A stretch of 26,228 nt of DNA, from the IMG/VR virus record IMGVR_UViG_3300025764_000017, positions 1-26,228 of that record; one strand, written 5' to 3'. This document shows positions 14,590 to 21,817 of the stretch, one piece after another; position 1 is the first letter of the stretch; the number at the start of each line of letters is the position of its first letter. The notes under the pieces are model-generated. The model was not told the DNA's origin. It saw nothing but the letters and a program-made list of their open reading frames with translations, and did not search any database. Position numbers and translations under genes: made by a program. The stretch is from a virus.

Positions 14590-14808
14590 ATGAACATGCG
14601 AACCATGCGCCAGCTGCGCGGAATGACGCAGTTAGACCTAGCTTTTAAGACCGGATTGACACAGGGTGCAATAAGCGAGTTAGAATCAGGTAAAATAAAC
14701 CGCTGCGAGATACCGACAGCTTTAAAAATTGCAAGAGCGTTAAATTGCGCCATAGAGGACCTGCTGGACGATTCCGCACGGGGTGAGGGTATGAGTATCA
14801 AAGAGTAA
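14590..14808 (+). CDS. XRE-family DNA-binding regulator
   Basis: 72 residues, SD GAGGAGA. A classical helix-turn-helix: MRQLRGMTQLDLAFKTGLTQ, then GAISELESGKINRCEIPTAL and KIARALNCAIEDLL. This is the XRE/Cro pattern, with Gln at the start of helix 2 and the SELESG recognition helix. A single-domain repressor or Cro-like protein, the second of three in the window. Confidence 0.9.
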   Translation: MNMRTMRQLRGMTQLDLAFKTGLTQGAISELESGKINRCEIPTALKIARALNCAIEDLLDDSARGEGMSIKE

Positions 14809-14846
14809 TAAAAGCCCGTCTGAGGGTAAATTAGGAGGGGTGTAAC

Positions 14847-15149
14847 ATGAATGATGACAATTTAAAAGATGGTATCTGCCCGTCAACCGGGAGATCGTGT
14901 TATCCGGCTATAGTAGAAGCCTCACGGATCATTGCGGCGTATAAAGCGAAGCGGCGCCAGAAGGAAGCCGAACAAAGCGAATCGCTAGAAACTGTGATAA
15001 TTTTTAATTCGCTGATTTCGGCTATGTTGGTTTTTATCCTGCTGCTGCTGACTGTCGAGATAGGCGGCTTGGTTTTCGTGATTGCTGCGATTATTGCGTT
15101 GTTACCTTGGGGACTATATAAAATTGAACGGAGGTTGACCGATGGTTGA
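14847..15149 (+). CDS. Membrane protein with two transmembrane helices
   Basis: 100 residues, SD AGGAGGGG. An N-terminal segment with two Cys (CPSTGRSC), a basic helix, then two adjacent membrane helices (about 49-70 and 73-92). The ends are charged, giving a hairpin in the membrane. The family is not recognised. Overlaps the next gene by 8 nt. Confidence 0.7.
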   Translation: MNDDNLKDGICPSTGRSCYPAIVEASRIIAAYKAKRRQKEAEQSESLETVIIFNSLISAMLVFILLLLTVEIGGLVFVIAAIIALLPWGLYKIERRLTDG

Positions 15150-15330
15150 TAGAGCGGATTTCTACGAAGAATTCGAAACCGACCTGACAGCATATGATAA
15201 GGTTAGTATCATGCGGAGAGAGATTGATAGGCTGGAAGAGCAGGTAAAGCAACTTAAAGAAGAAAAGCTGCGGCTGGTCCAGTTGGTGAATAGACTACTA
15301 ACGGAATGGAACGGGAAGTTTTCTAGATAA
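15142..15330 (+). CDS. Small coiled-coil protein
   Basis: 62 residues, SD GGAGG. Residues ~24-53 form a strong heptad coiled coil (MRREIDRLEEQVKQLKEEK, then LRLVQLVNRLL). Probably dimeric; role unknown. Last gene before a terminator. Confidence 0.7.
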   Translation: MVDRADFYEEFETDLTAYDKVSIMRREIDRLEEQVKQLKEEKLRLVQLVNRLLTEWNGKFSR

Positions 15331-15351
15331 AATTAAATAGACTTCACGAGG

Positions 15352-15380
15352 GGGAGGGTGGGAACACTCTCCCTTCCTTA
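15352..15380 (+). terminator. Probable intrinsic terminator
   Basis: GGGAGGGTG (15352-15360), loop GGAA, CACTCTCCC (15365-15373), with one G-T wobble, then TTCCTTAT. The stem is strong, the U-run imperfect. Confidence 0.65.
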
Positions 15381-15389
15381 TATGTATAA

Positions 15390-15465
15390 AGCGATAATGC
15401 CATAAAAATATATTTTTATGGAATCTTAAAAGGGCCTTGCTATTATCGCTATTCTGTTATATAAT
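15390..15465 (+). promoter_or_regulatory. Promoter overlapped by an operator-like inverted repeat
   Basis: TTGCTA (15437-15442), a 17 nt spacer and TATAAT (15460-15465). AGCGATAAT (15390-15398) is repeated inverted as ATTATCGCT (15442-15450), the second arm covering the end of the -35 and the spacer. Between them lies a perfect 22 bp AT-rich palindrome (15400-15421). This layout fits repression by a protein bridging two sites. Confidence 0.75.
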
Positions 15466-15496
15466 GATTTTAGTAAGAAAAGGAGGTGAATAAAAA

Positions 15497-15718
15497 TTGG
15501 ATGTAGAGAAAAAGATAAAAGCCTATCTGGTAGGGCAGGGAATTTCTCAAAAAGATTTCGCCGTTATGATTAGAATGCACCCGGCCAAACTCAATCACAG
15601 TCTAAACGGAAAGCGCCGGTTCACGTTCGTTGAGTATGAGAATATCTGTTTTATTTTAGGTGTAGAAGTTTCTGAATTCTTGGAACCAAGAAAGCCAAAA
15701 AATAAAAGGGTGGTGTAG
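15497..15718 (+). CDS. Small XRE-type regulator
   Basis: 73 residues with a TTG start and a perfect AGGAGGTGA SD about 9 nt upstream. Helix-turn-helix in GISQKDFAVMIRMHPAKLNH, then SLNGKRRFTF; the remainder (EYENICFILGVEVSEFL) is typical of XRE/Cro proteins. First gene behind the operator at 15390-15465, so it may regulate itself and the recombination genes downstream. Confidence 0.8.
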   Translation: MDVEKKIKAYLVGQGISQKDFAVMIRMHPAKLNHSLNGKRRFTFVEYENICFILGVEVSEFLEPRKPKNKRVV

Positions 15719-15721
15719 GTG

Positions 15722-16351
15722 ATGGGAGCGTTCAAAGATTTAACCGGTCAACGATTTGGAAGGCTGGTTGTTATCGAATGTGTTGGGCATCGAGGAGAAA
15801 AGACATTATGGGAATGTAAGTGTGATTGTGGGGAAGATACCAAAGTTATTTCACATAGTTTGATTGGGGGCGATACGAAAAGTTGTGGGTGTTATAGTAA
15901 AGAAAGATCAACCACACATGGGATGCGCGGAACCAAAATATATAGCGTTTGGAAAGACATGAAAGGACGTTGTAATAATCCAAATGACAAGGGATATCAA
16001 GATTATGGTGGGCGCGGAATTACCGTCTGTGATGGATGGCTTGAATTTATACATTTCTATAATTGGGCGATGGCAAACGGATATAGCAACGGTCTAACTA
16101 TAGACCGGGTAGACAATAATTCCGGATATTCACCGGAAAACTGTAGATGGTCTACGTGGAAAGAGCAAGAGAATAACAAAAGAAGTAATGTTTGGATTAA
16201 ATATCAAGGAGAAAGGAAGACAATGGCACAATGGGCCGACACTTGTGGAATATCACGTGGTTGCCTTCACCAGAGAATTAAAGCCGGTTGGACTATTGAA
16301 AAAGCATTCAACACGCCAACCAGAATTTATGAAAACGAGAAAGGGGCATAG
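15722..16351 (+). CDS. Free-standing HNH/AP2-type endonuclease
   Basis: 209 residues. I choose the ATG at 15722 (8 nt from GGTGG) over the GTG just before it. The N-terminal part has a zinc-ribbon-like CKCDCG...SCGC. The centre has the pattern YGGRGITVCDGW, then TIDRVDNNSGYSPENCRWST, well known from phage HNH endonucleases with AP2-like DNA-binding parts. The C-terminus (TMAQWADTCGISRGCLHQRI) resembles a DNA-binding NUMOD-type helix-turn-helix. Probably a mobile homing-type nuclease inserted between regulator and ATPase. Confidence 0.85.
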   Translation: MGAFKDLTGQRFGRLVVIECVGHRGEKTLWECKCDCGEDTKVISHSLIGGDTKSCGCYSKERSTTHGMRGTKIYSVWKDMKGRCNNPNDKGYQDYGGRGITVCDGWLEFIHFYNWAMANGYSNGLTIDRVDNNSGYSPENCRWSTWKEQENNKRSNVWIKYQGERKTMAQWADTCGISRGCLHQRIKAGWTIEKAFNTPTRIYENEKGA

Positions 16352-16353
16352 AA

Positions 16354-18228
16354 ATGAAGCTAATTAAATTTTATATATCGAACTTCAGAGGTCTTCCCTC
16401 ATTAGAGATTGAATTGAACGGTAAGGACGCCAACATCTACGGTCGGAACGGTGCTGGGAAAAGTACCGTATTTGACGGGTTTTTATGGCTGCTGTTTGGG
16501 AAAGACAGTTCAAACCGTCGCGACTACGACTTGACACCACATAAATTAAACTTATTAGGCGCCGTGGAGCCGGATGTAGGAGTGGGCAAGGAGCCAACCA
16601 TAGAAGCAGAGTTGGAACACAACGGTGTGACCATCAAACTAAAAAAGGCAAGTATCGAAGAATGGCCAAAAAAAGGCGAGCTTAAAGGGGCCTACGCTGG
16701 GTCAAAAATTCACTACTATGTTGATAACTTGGAAATCAAGGCCGGAGAATATCAGCAAGTCGTGTCAGAACTTATCGAAGAGGGGTTATTTAAACTCATA
16801 ACAGATCCACAATATTTCAGCGTTATTCTAAGTTGGCAGGACCGTAGAGCTGTATTGATTAAAATCGCCGGAGAATTAAGCGTCAAACCGTCTCCTGAAT
16901 TATCCGCACTCATGGCAGACAGACCATTTGACAAGTTTTATGAATTATCCAAACAGCAGGTCAAGAAATATCAGAAAGACCTGGACGGCATTCCCGTAGC
17001 TATCCGAGAAGCTGCTAGAATGATTCCTGCCGAGTTACCTGTGGTAATTGATACCACAATATTAGAAGGTAACATAATCACTCTGAACGAGCGAATTTTA
17101 GCACTTAAAAACAACGACGCAACCAATACCCTTCGGAGCCAGATAGCCAGCATAGAGCTGCAAATGGCCGAAGCCAGGAATCAACAGCAGGCCGCGACGG
17201 ACGCGAAGAACGCGAAGATCAGACTACAGATTGCCACCCTGGAAACCGAACGCCAGGAGAAGCGTAAACTCTCCAACGAAGCCGACTCGAAAATATTGCA
17301 AGCAGAATATGAGATCGAAACCTTCGGGAACATCAAGACCGCGAAGCTGCAAGAATGGCACACTGTGAACAAATTGGTATGGACCGGCTCTGATACTTGC
17401 CCTACGTGTGGCCAAGATTTGCCCACAGACCAAGTAGAAACGGCACGCATCGCGTTTAATCTGAAGCGCAGCACAGACCTTGAAACCCTGAAAGCTGACG
17501 GACTAGCGTTGAAAAAAAGTATTGAAGAAATGCAGGTGTCCGTGGCTGAATTGCAGAAAGCGTTTGATACACTTGTCGAAGAGATTGCTGTATTGGACCA
17601 GAGAATTATAAAAGGACAATCACTGATAAAATCCGCTGTGTTCGACAGCACGGAATACGATCAGCAAATAGCCGAGTTACGGGCGGCCCCGGTCGACGCG
17701 TCCAAGGGTGATGCTGATGCGATGCAGGAAAGTATTCGCGAAATGCGGCTCGAAGTCGAGAACTCTCACCGGGCAAAACTGGTCATTGAACAAGCTGCTG
17801 TGCAGCAGAAGCGCGTTGATGAATTAAAACAGTCAGAGGTAGCACTAAACACAGAATTAAACTCTTGGGAAGGTGCAGTATCACTCTGCCAACAGCACGT
17901 TAAAAATTCAGCGAAGGCACTCGAAACCGCGGTGAACGGTAAGTTTAAAATTGCACGGTTCCAATTATTTGCTACACAGAAGAACGGTGAGGAAGTAGAA
18001 ACCTGCGATATCATTTATCCGAACGGCAGCACGAACCTCTCGACAGGGGAAAGGCTCCAAACAGGGATAGACATCATTAACACATTGACAGCGTTTTATG
18101 GAGTCGATGCACCAATATTTATTGACAATGCGGAGAGTATTTCCCTGCCGTATGAGACGAAGTCGCAGGTTATCCGGTTGATCGTATCGCCAGAGGATAA
18201 GATTTTGCGGGTGGAGGTGGAGAAATGA
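16354..18228 (+). CDS. Rad50/SbcC-like ATPase
   Basis: 624 residues, ATG with SD AAAGGGG. Walker A GRNGAGKST (30-38); two long coiled-coil arms; a zinc-hook CPTC at 349-352 in between; ABC signature LSTGE near 561; Walker B-like PIFIDNAES (587-595). This is the SMC/Rad50 design in short form, common in phages next to recT and thought to act in DNA end processing. No SbcD/Mre11 partner is seen in the window. The stop overlaps the next gene (ATGA). Confidence 0.9.
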   Translation: MKLIKFYISNFRGLPSLEIELNGKDANIYGRNGAGKSTVFDGFLWLLFGKDSSNRRDYDLTPHKLNLLGAVEPDVGVGKEPTIEAELEHNGVTIKLKKASIEEWPKKGELKGAYAGSKIHYYVDNLEIKAGEYQQVVSELIEEGLFKLITDPQYFSVILSWQDRRAVLIKIAGELSVKPSPELSALMADRPFDKFYELSKQQVKKYQKDLDGIPVAIREAARMIPAELPVVIDTTILEGNIITLNERILALKNNDATNTLRSQIASIELQMAEARNQQQAATDAKNAKIRLQIATLETERQEKRKLSNEADSKILQAEYEIETFGNIKTAKLQEWHTVNKLVWTGSDTCPTCGQDLPTDQVETARIAFNLKRSTDLETLKADGLALKKSIEEMQVSVAELQKAFDTLVEEIAVLDQRIIKGQSLIKSAVFDSTEYDQQIAELRAAPVDASKGDADAMQESIREMRLEVENSHRAKLVIEQAAVQQKRVDELKQSEVALNTELNSWEGAVSLCQQHVKNSAKALETAVNGKFKIARFQLFATQKNGEEVETCDIIYPNGSTNLSTGERLQTGIDIINTLTAFYGVDAPIFIDNAESISLPYETKSQVIRLIVSPEDKILRVEVEK

Positions 18229-18401
18229 CCGAGAAATCATTTTATGAGGATTGTGCAAAGGCGAAAATGTGCTTTGTCTGTGAATATAATATGAGTAATT
18301 CTCAGGAGGATCCTTGTAAAACGTGTTTAATAGCATGGCACAATAATCAAAAAGATGTGCCTGGATTTAAAGAATCAACTAATAAGGGGGAACTCAAATG
18401 A
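18225..18401 (+). CDS. Small Cys-rich protein
   Basis: 58 residues, ATGA-coupled to the ATPase gene, SD GGAGGTGG. Contains CFVC and CKTC, a plausible two-CxxC zinc ribbon. No family is recognised. The stop overlaps the next start (ATGA). Confidence 0.7.
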   Translation: MTEKSFYEDCAKAKMCFVCEYNMSNSQEDPCKTCLIAWHNNQKDVPGFKESTNKGELK

Positions 18402-18556
18402 TATCCGAAGAAATTAAGACGCTGCTTAAAATAGTTAATGCGAACTGTGAAAGTCATAAGGACTGTGTGGGATGCAATTTTAAACATGGTGATTGCATTA
18501 TAAATCTTTCTGGTGAGATTGCCGAAATTTTAAATAATAAGGAGGAACCCAAATGA
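18398..18556 (+). CDS. Small Cys-rich protein
   Basis: 52 residues, ATGA-coupled on both sides. Cys cluster NCESHKDCVGCNFKHGDC, possibly a zinc site; a short CKDCVGC-type motif recurs in the protein at 24371. Confidence 0.7.
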   Translation: MISEEIKTLLKIVNANCESHKDCVGCNFKHGDCIINLSGEIAEILNNKEEPK

Positions 18557-18765
18557 TCATCAAATTACGTTTCACATCCGGCGGCTCTCCCGTCGGCAGA
18601 GAATACTCTTATCATGCTCCTGACGGCGTGGCGGTCGGCTCACGGATTGACATTGACGGCAAGCGGCATGGAGTAGTTACCGCGGTAAATGTTCCAGAAG
18701 CGGACATCGAAGCGTTTGCCGATAAGGTTAAGACTATAAACGGGATAGCGAAGGAGGAAAAATGA
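18553..18765 (+). CDS. Hypothetical small beta-rich protein
   Basis: 70 residues, SD AAGGAGG. Beta strands, Gly-rich (GVAVGSRIDIDGKRHGVV), like a small beta-barrel. Coupled to both neighbours by ATGA. No family recognised. Confidence 0.65.
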   Translation: MIIKLRFTSGGSPVGREYSYHAPDGVAVGSRIDIDGKRHGVVTAVNVPEADIEAFADKVKTINGIAKEEK

Positions 18766-19025
18766 GCGAAGAATTCGCGGTATGCCAAAATTGCGTATAT
18801 TATAGTTATGGAACCAATATGATGACGGGGCGTGATGAAGAAACCTGTGAACGCGAGAAACGTAATGGTACTACACATCCAGATGGAACATGCAGGTATT
18901 ACAAAGAAAACACTGAATTAAATAAGTTATCGGTCGAGGTAGGCCGTTTAAGGGAGCAAGTGCAACAGCACGAAAGATGGTTAGAAAAGATCAGCAGCAG
19001 ACTTATTTTAAAGGAGGACATCTAA
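18762..19025 (+). CDS. Zinc-site plus coiled-coil protein
   Basis: 87 residues, SD AAGGAGG. The N-terminus has CQNCVYY and later TCEREKRNG and TCRYY, a four-Cys site. The C-terminus is a coiled coil (LNKLSVEVGRLREQVQQHER). Immediately precedes recT. Confidence 0.7.
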   Translation: MSEEFAVCQNCVYYSYGTNMMTGRDEETCEREKRNGTTHPDGTCRYYKENTELNKLSVEVGRLREQVQQHERWLEKISSRLILKEDI

Positions 19026-19877
19026 ATGGCAACAGGCTTAGCAATTAGGGAAATCACCACAGAGGTTTCCACACAGGTCCGCGATTTTGTTACGCAAGGA
19101 TCTTTGCAGTTACCGCCTAACTATTCAGCGGAGAACGCTCTCAAATCCGCGATGCTCATGCTTCCCGAAGTGAAAAACAAAGAGAACATTCCAGTCTTGA
19201 ACTCCTGCTCACCCGAATCCATCAAAGGTGCTTTACTCAGCATGTGTATCCAAGGCTTGAACCCCGATAAAAAGCAATGTTATTTTATCGCCTACGGTAA
19301 CAAACTCACGATCAGCCGATCCTACTTTGGAGATATTGCAGTAGCCCGTCAGGTGGACCCGAACATCGAGGATATTTTCCCGATGATCGTTTTCGAAGGT
19401 GACAAATTTGAATATGAGATCAAGCGAGGGAAAATCGTTGCTATCAATCATACACAGAAACTAGAGAACAAGAACAAGCCTATCGTTGCTGCCTACGCTA
19501 CGGTTGTCTACCGTAACGGAAGTGAAGTATCTACCGTTATGACTTGGGAACAGATCAAACAATCTTGGAAACAGTCACAGACGAAGCCGGTAAACCCAGA
19601 CGGAACAATTAAAGCCGACAGCACACACGGAAAATACCCCGAAGAGATGGCAAAGAAAACTGTTGTGCATAAAGCTTGCAAACCGCTTATCGACAGCAGC
19701 AACGACAGCAATCTGCTGGTACGCTATGCTAAAGCCGCCTCCGACGAATCCGACGCGATTGAAGTCGGCGAAGATATCGACGCAGAGGCGAACCAAGAGT
19801 ATATTGATGTGGAAGTGGAGGTGGAACCCTCCCCCACGGTGGTCAGCAAAAAAAATGTAGAGGATGATCCATTTTGA
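19026..19877 (+). CDS. recT: RecT-family single-strand annealing protein
   Basis: 283 residues, ATG with SD AAAGGAGG. Anneals complementary single strands for phage recombination and end repair. Typical RecT segments are visible: NALKSAMLMLPEVKNK; CSPESIKGALLSMCIQGLNP; KKQCYFIAYGNKLTISRSYF; DIFPMIVFEGDKFEY; and HGKYPEEMAKKTVVHKACK. The acidic tail ends VEDDPF, similar to SSB-interacting tails. The partner exonuclease is not a classical RecE; the MBL-fold gene downstream is a candidate. Confidence 0.93.
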   Translation: MATGLAIREITTEVSTQVRDFVTQGSLQLPPNYSAENALKSAMLMLPEVKNKENIPVLNSCSPESIKGALLSMCIQGLNPDKKQCYFIAYGNKLTISRSYFGDIAVARQVDPNIEDIFPMIVFEGDKFEYEIKRGKIVAINHTQKLENKNKPIVAAYATVVYRNGSEVSTVMTWEQIKQSWKQSQTKPVNPDGTIKADSTHGKYPEEMAKKTVVHKACKPLIDSSNDSNLLVRYAKAASDESDAIEVGEDIDAEANQEYIDVEVEVEPSPTVVSKKNVEDDPF

Positions 19878-20089
19878 TTATTACGACCGAGAAGGTTGCA
19901 CGAGAAAGAATAAAGTTTCACGAGCGGCGTAAAGGTGTACCGAGTTACTATAGCGGAGATTTCGGTTGTGTGCCTTTGGTGATAAATCGCGGCCAATTAT
20001 GGGAGGATTCTTACTTAAACGCCAGAAGCGAAGCTATGCGTCGGGAAATTGAATGGCTATGGGTAAACAACGAGAAGGATCCGTTCTAA
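19874..20089 (+). CDS. Hypothetical protein, paralogue of the one at 25306
   Basis: 71 residues with a TTG start overlapping the recT stop (TTGA), so coupled. Core pattern VARERIKFHERRKG...SGDFGCVPL...RREIEWLW. The protein at 25306 has VARDRVEFETESE...IGDFGSVAI...RLEIAWLN, so the two are related. Function unknown. Confidence 0.7.
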   Translation: MIITTEKVARERIKFHERRKGVPSYYSGDFGCVPLVINRGQLWEDSYLNARSEAMRREIEWLWVNNEKDPF

Positions 20090-20099
20090 GGAGGGTGAA

Positions 20100-20897
20100 A
20101 TGCAATTAAACGAAATATATAATATGGATTGCATTGAAGGAATGAAACTGCTCGATGCAAACAGCATTGACCTCACCGTAACGTCTCCACCTTATGACAA
20201 TCTTAGAAGTTACAACAACTCTTCGACTTGGAACTTTGACATATTTAAACAAGTTGCAGAAGGTTTATGGAGAGTAACGAAACAAGGCGGCGTAGTTGTT
20301 TGGGTTGTAGGTGATGCTACGATTGACGGCAGCGAAACAGGAACTTCGTTTCGGCAAGCATTGTATTTCAAGGAAATTGGGTTCAATTTGCATGACACGA
20401 TGATATGGAATAAGGGTTCTTCTCCTTTTCAACATAAAAATAGGTATATTCAATGTTTCGAATATATGTTTATTTTTACTAAAAGTGAAAAGAAAATCGC
20501 CAATTTAATTTGTGACCGAAAGAATATATGGGGTGGAACACCAATTCACGGTACAGAAAGGCAAAACAATGGGATAACCAAAAATCTATCCACCATTCAA
20601 AAGTCTAAACAAGTGAAAGAATATGGTGTGAGATTAAATGTATGGGAGATACCACCTAATAAAAATAATGAAACGGGGCCTCCTGCTGTATTCCCTGAAC
20701 AGCTCGTCGCTGATCATATCCAATCATGGTCTAACGAGGATGATATAATTCTAGACCCCTTTATGGGTAGCGGAACAACGGCTTTAGCTTGCATAAACAC
20801 CGGAAGAGGTTATATAGGGTTTGAGATTGACAAGGAATATTATAAGATTGCAACAGAACGAATAGCAGAAGTCAAGAACCAGTTGAAACTATTTTAA
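20100..20897 (+). CDS. Orphan DNA methyltransferase (beta-class, N4-cytosine or N6-adenine)
   Basis: 265 residues, ATG with AAGGAGGGTG. Motif IV is TSPPYDN (S29-Y32) and motif I is DPFMGSGT (from D219); the order is beta-class. SPPY is typical of N4-cytosine enzymes but occurs in adenine enzymes too, so the target base is open. The end GFEIDKEYYKIATERIAEV resembles that of the methyltransferase at 7973. No nuclease partner; likely protects phage DNA. Confidence 0.9.
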   Translation: MQLNEIYNMDCIEGMKLLDANSIDLTVTSPPYDNLRSYNNSSTWNFDIFKQVAEGLWRVTKQGGVVVWVVGDATIDGSETGTSFRQALYFKEIGFNLHDTMIWNKGSSPFQHKNRYIQCFEYMFIFTKSEKKIANLICDRKNIWGGTPIHGTERQNNGITKNLSTIQKSKQVKEYGVRLNVWEIPPNKNNETGPPAVFPEQLVADHIQSWSNEDDIILDPFMGSGTTALACINTGRGYIGFEIDKEYYKIATERIAEVKNQLKLF

Positions 20898-20911
20898 AGT
20901 GAGGTTATACA

Positions 20912-21145
20912 ATGAGAAAAACTCTACGTTTAGAAGTTGTTGTTAGCGGTGGTTGCGGTGACTTTTTAAGAGTTGTTAGAATTCAAGACGATTGTTTAAT
21001 AGGGTATCTTCTAAGAGATTTTGGAGAAGAAAACTGGAAGTTTGATCCGCATACGGATAACGAAGAAACTCAGCTTGACAAAGAAACGCTACTCGCCATC
21101 GTTGACCTAATAGATTATAAGCAATCGCAGGAGGTTGAAAATTGA
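20912..21145 (+). CDS. Hypothetical protein
   Basis: 77 residues, SD GTGAGG. Beta-rich first half, acidic second half. No family recognised. The stop overlaps the TTG start of the MBL-fold gene (TTGA). Confidence 0.65.
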   Translation: MRKTLRLEVVVSGGCGDFLRVVRIQDDCLIGYLLRDFGEENWKFDPHTDNEETQLDKETLLAIVDLIDYKQSQEVEN

Positions 21146-21817
21146 TTATCACAGTATTAGCATCTTCAAGCAAAGGCAACAGCTATATTATCAACGATGG
21201 CAAAAGCAGGTTAATTCTGGAATGCGGAATTCCAATTCAAAAGCTAAAAGAAGGCTGCAACTTTAAATTCTCAGATGTCTGTGGGTGCCTTGTCACCCAC
21301 CAACATCTTTGACCATTCCCGCTCTGCCGAGTTTTTAATGCTCGCGGGTGTTGAGCTATACTGCTCACCAGAAACCGCGTCTGAGTGCCATTTAGCAAGT
21401 CACAGGCTGCATCTGATTAAGCCGCTCGTTGGTGTGAAAATAGGAAGCTATGAAGTATTCCCGTTTAGCGTCCATCATGACGTAACTTGCTATGGATACC
21501 TGATTTACAGCTACGTAACTCAGGAGAAATTATTATTTATCACGGACTCAGCATACACCGATTATAAATTCCCTGGCTTAAATATTATAATGCTAGAAGT
21601 AAATTTCGCCGAAGATTTAATAGTAGGTGAACCAGACGCTCACAGACTGCGCCGGTCTCATATGTCAATAGAAAACTGCATTAAGATGCTAAAGGCAAAC
21701 GATTTAACCGCTGTGAAAGAAATCTGGCTGCTGCATTTATCCACACGTCATGGTGACAGCGAGGAGTTTAAGCGGATGGTTCAGGAGGAAACAGGATGTG
21801 TGGTTTACATAGCCTAA
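21142..21817 (+). CDS. MBL-fold metallohydrolase, made by a +1 frameshift
   Basis: Two overlapping frames together give a 224-residue MBL-fold protein. Frame 1 runs from a TTG (SD AGGAGG 8 nt upstream) at 21142 to the TGA at 21310. Skipping T21310 joins it to the frame ending at 21817. The N-terminus is MIITVLASSSKGNSYIINDG, a normal MBL start. The joined metal motif is H53-x-H55-x-D57-H58 (THQHLDHS), followed by HHD (111-113), ITDS with D135 and a late His (LHLSTRH). Neither half alone has a complete site. As in several RecT clusters I recall, the MBL-fold protein may supply the nuclease. A disrupted gene or sequencing error is the alternative. Confidence 0.85.
21281..21313 (+). promoter_or_regulatory. 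Candidate programmed +1 frameshift site
   Basis: CTT-TGA-C at 21307-21313 is identical to the slippery heptamer of prfB. Leu-tRNA on CTT would move to TTT, and GAC is read next as Asp. A 7 bp hairpin (GTGGGTG at 21281-21287 with CACCCAC at 21294-21300) ends 6 nt before it. No SD-like sequence lies at the usual prfB distance. Confidence 0.7.

Noticed and set aside
17181-17651. 156-codon minus-strand open frame
   Set aside because: Antisense of the Rad50-like coiled coil; no SD or motif.
21275-21817. Second half of the MBL gene as an independent gene starting at ATG 21275
   Set aside because: No SD, and it would lack the N-terminal strands and the first two metal His; the frameshifted product explains both halves.
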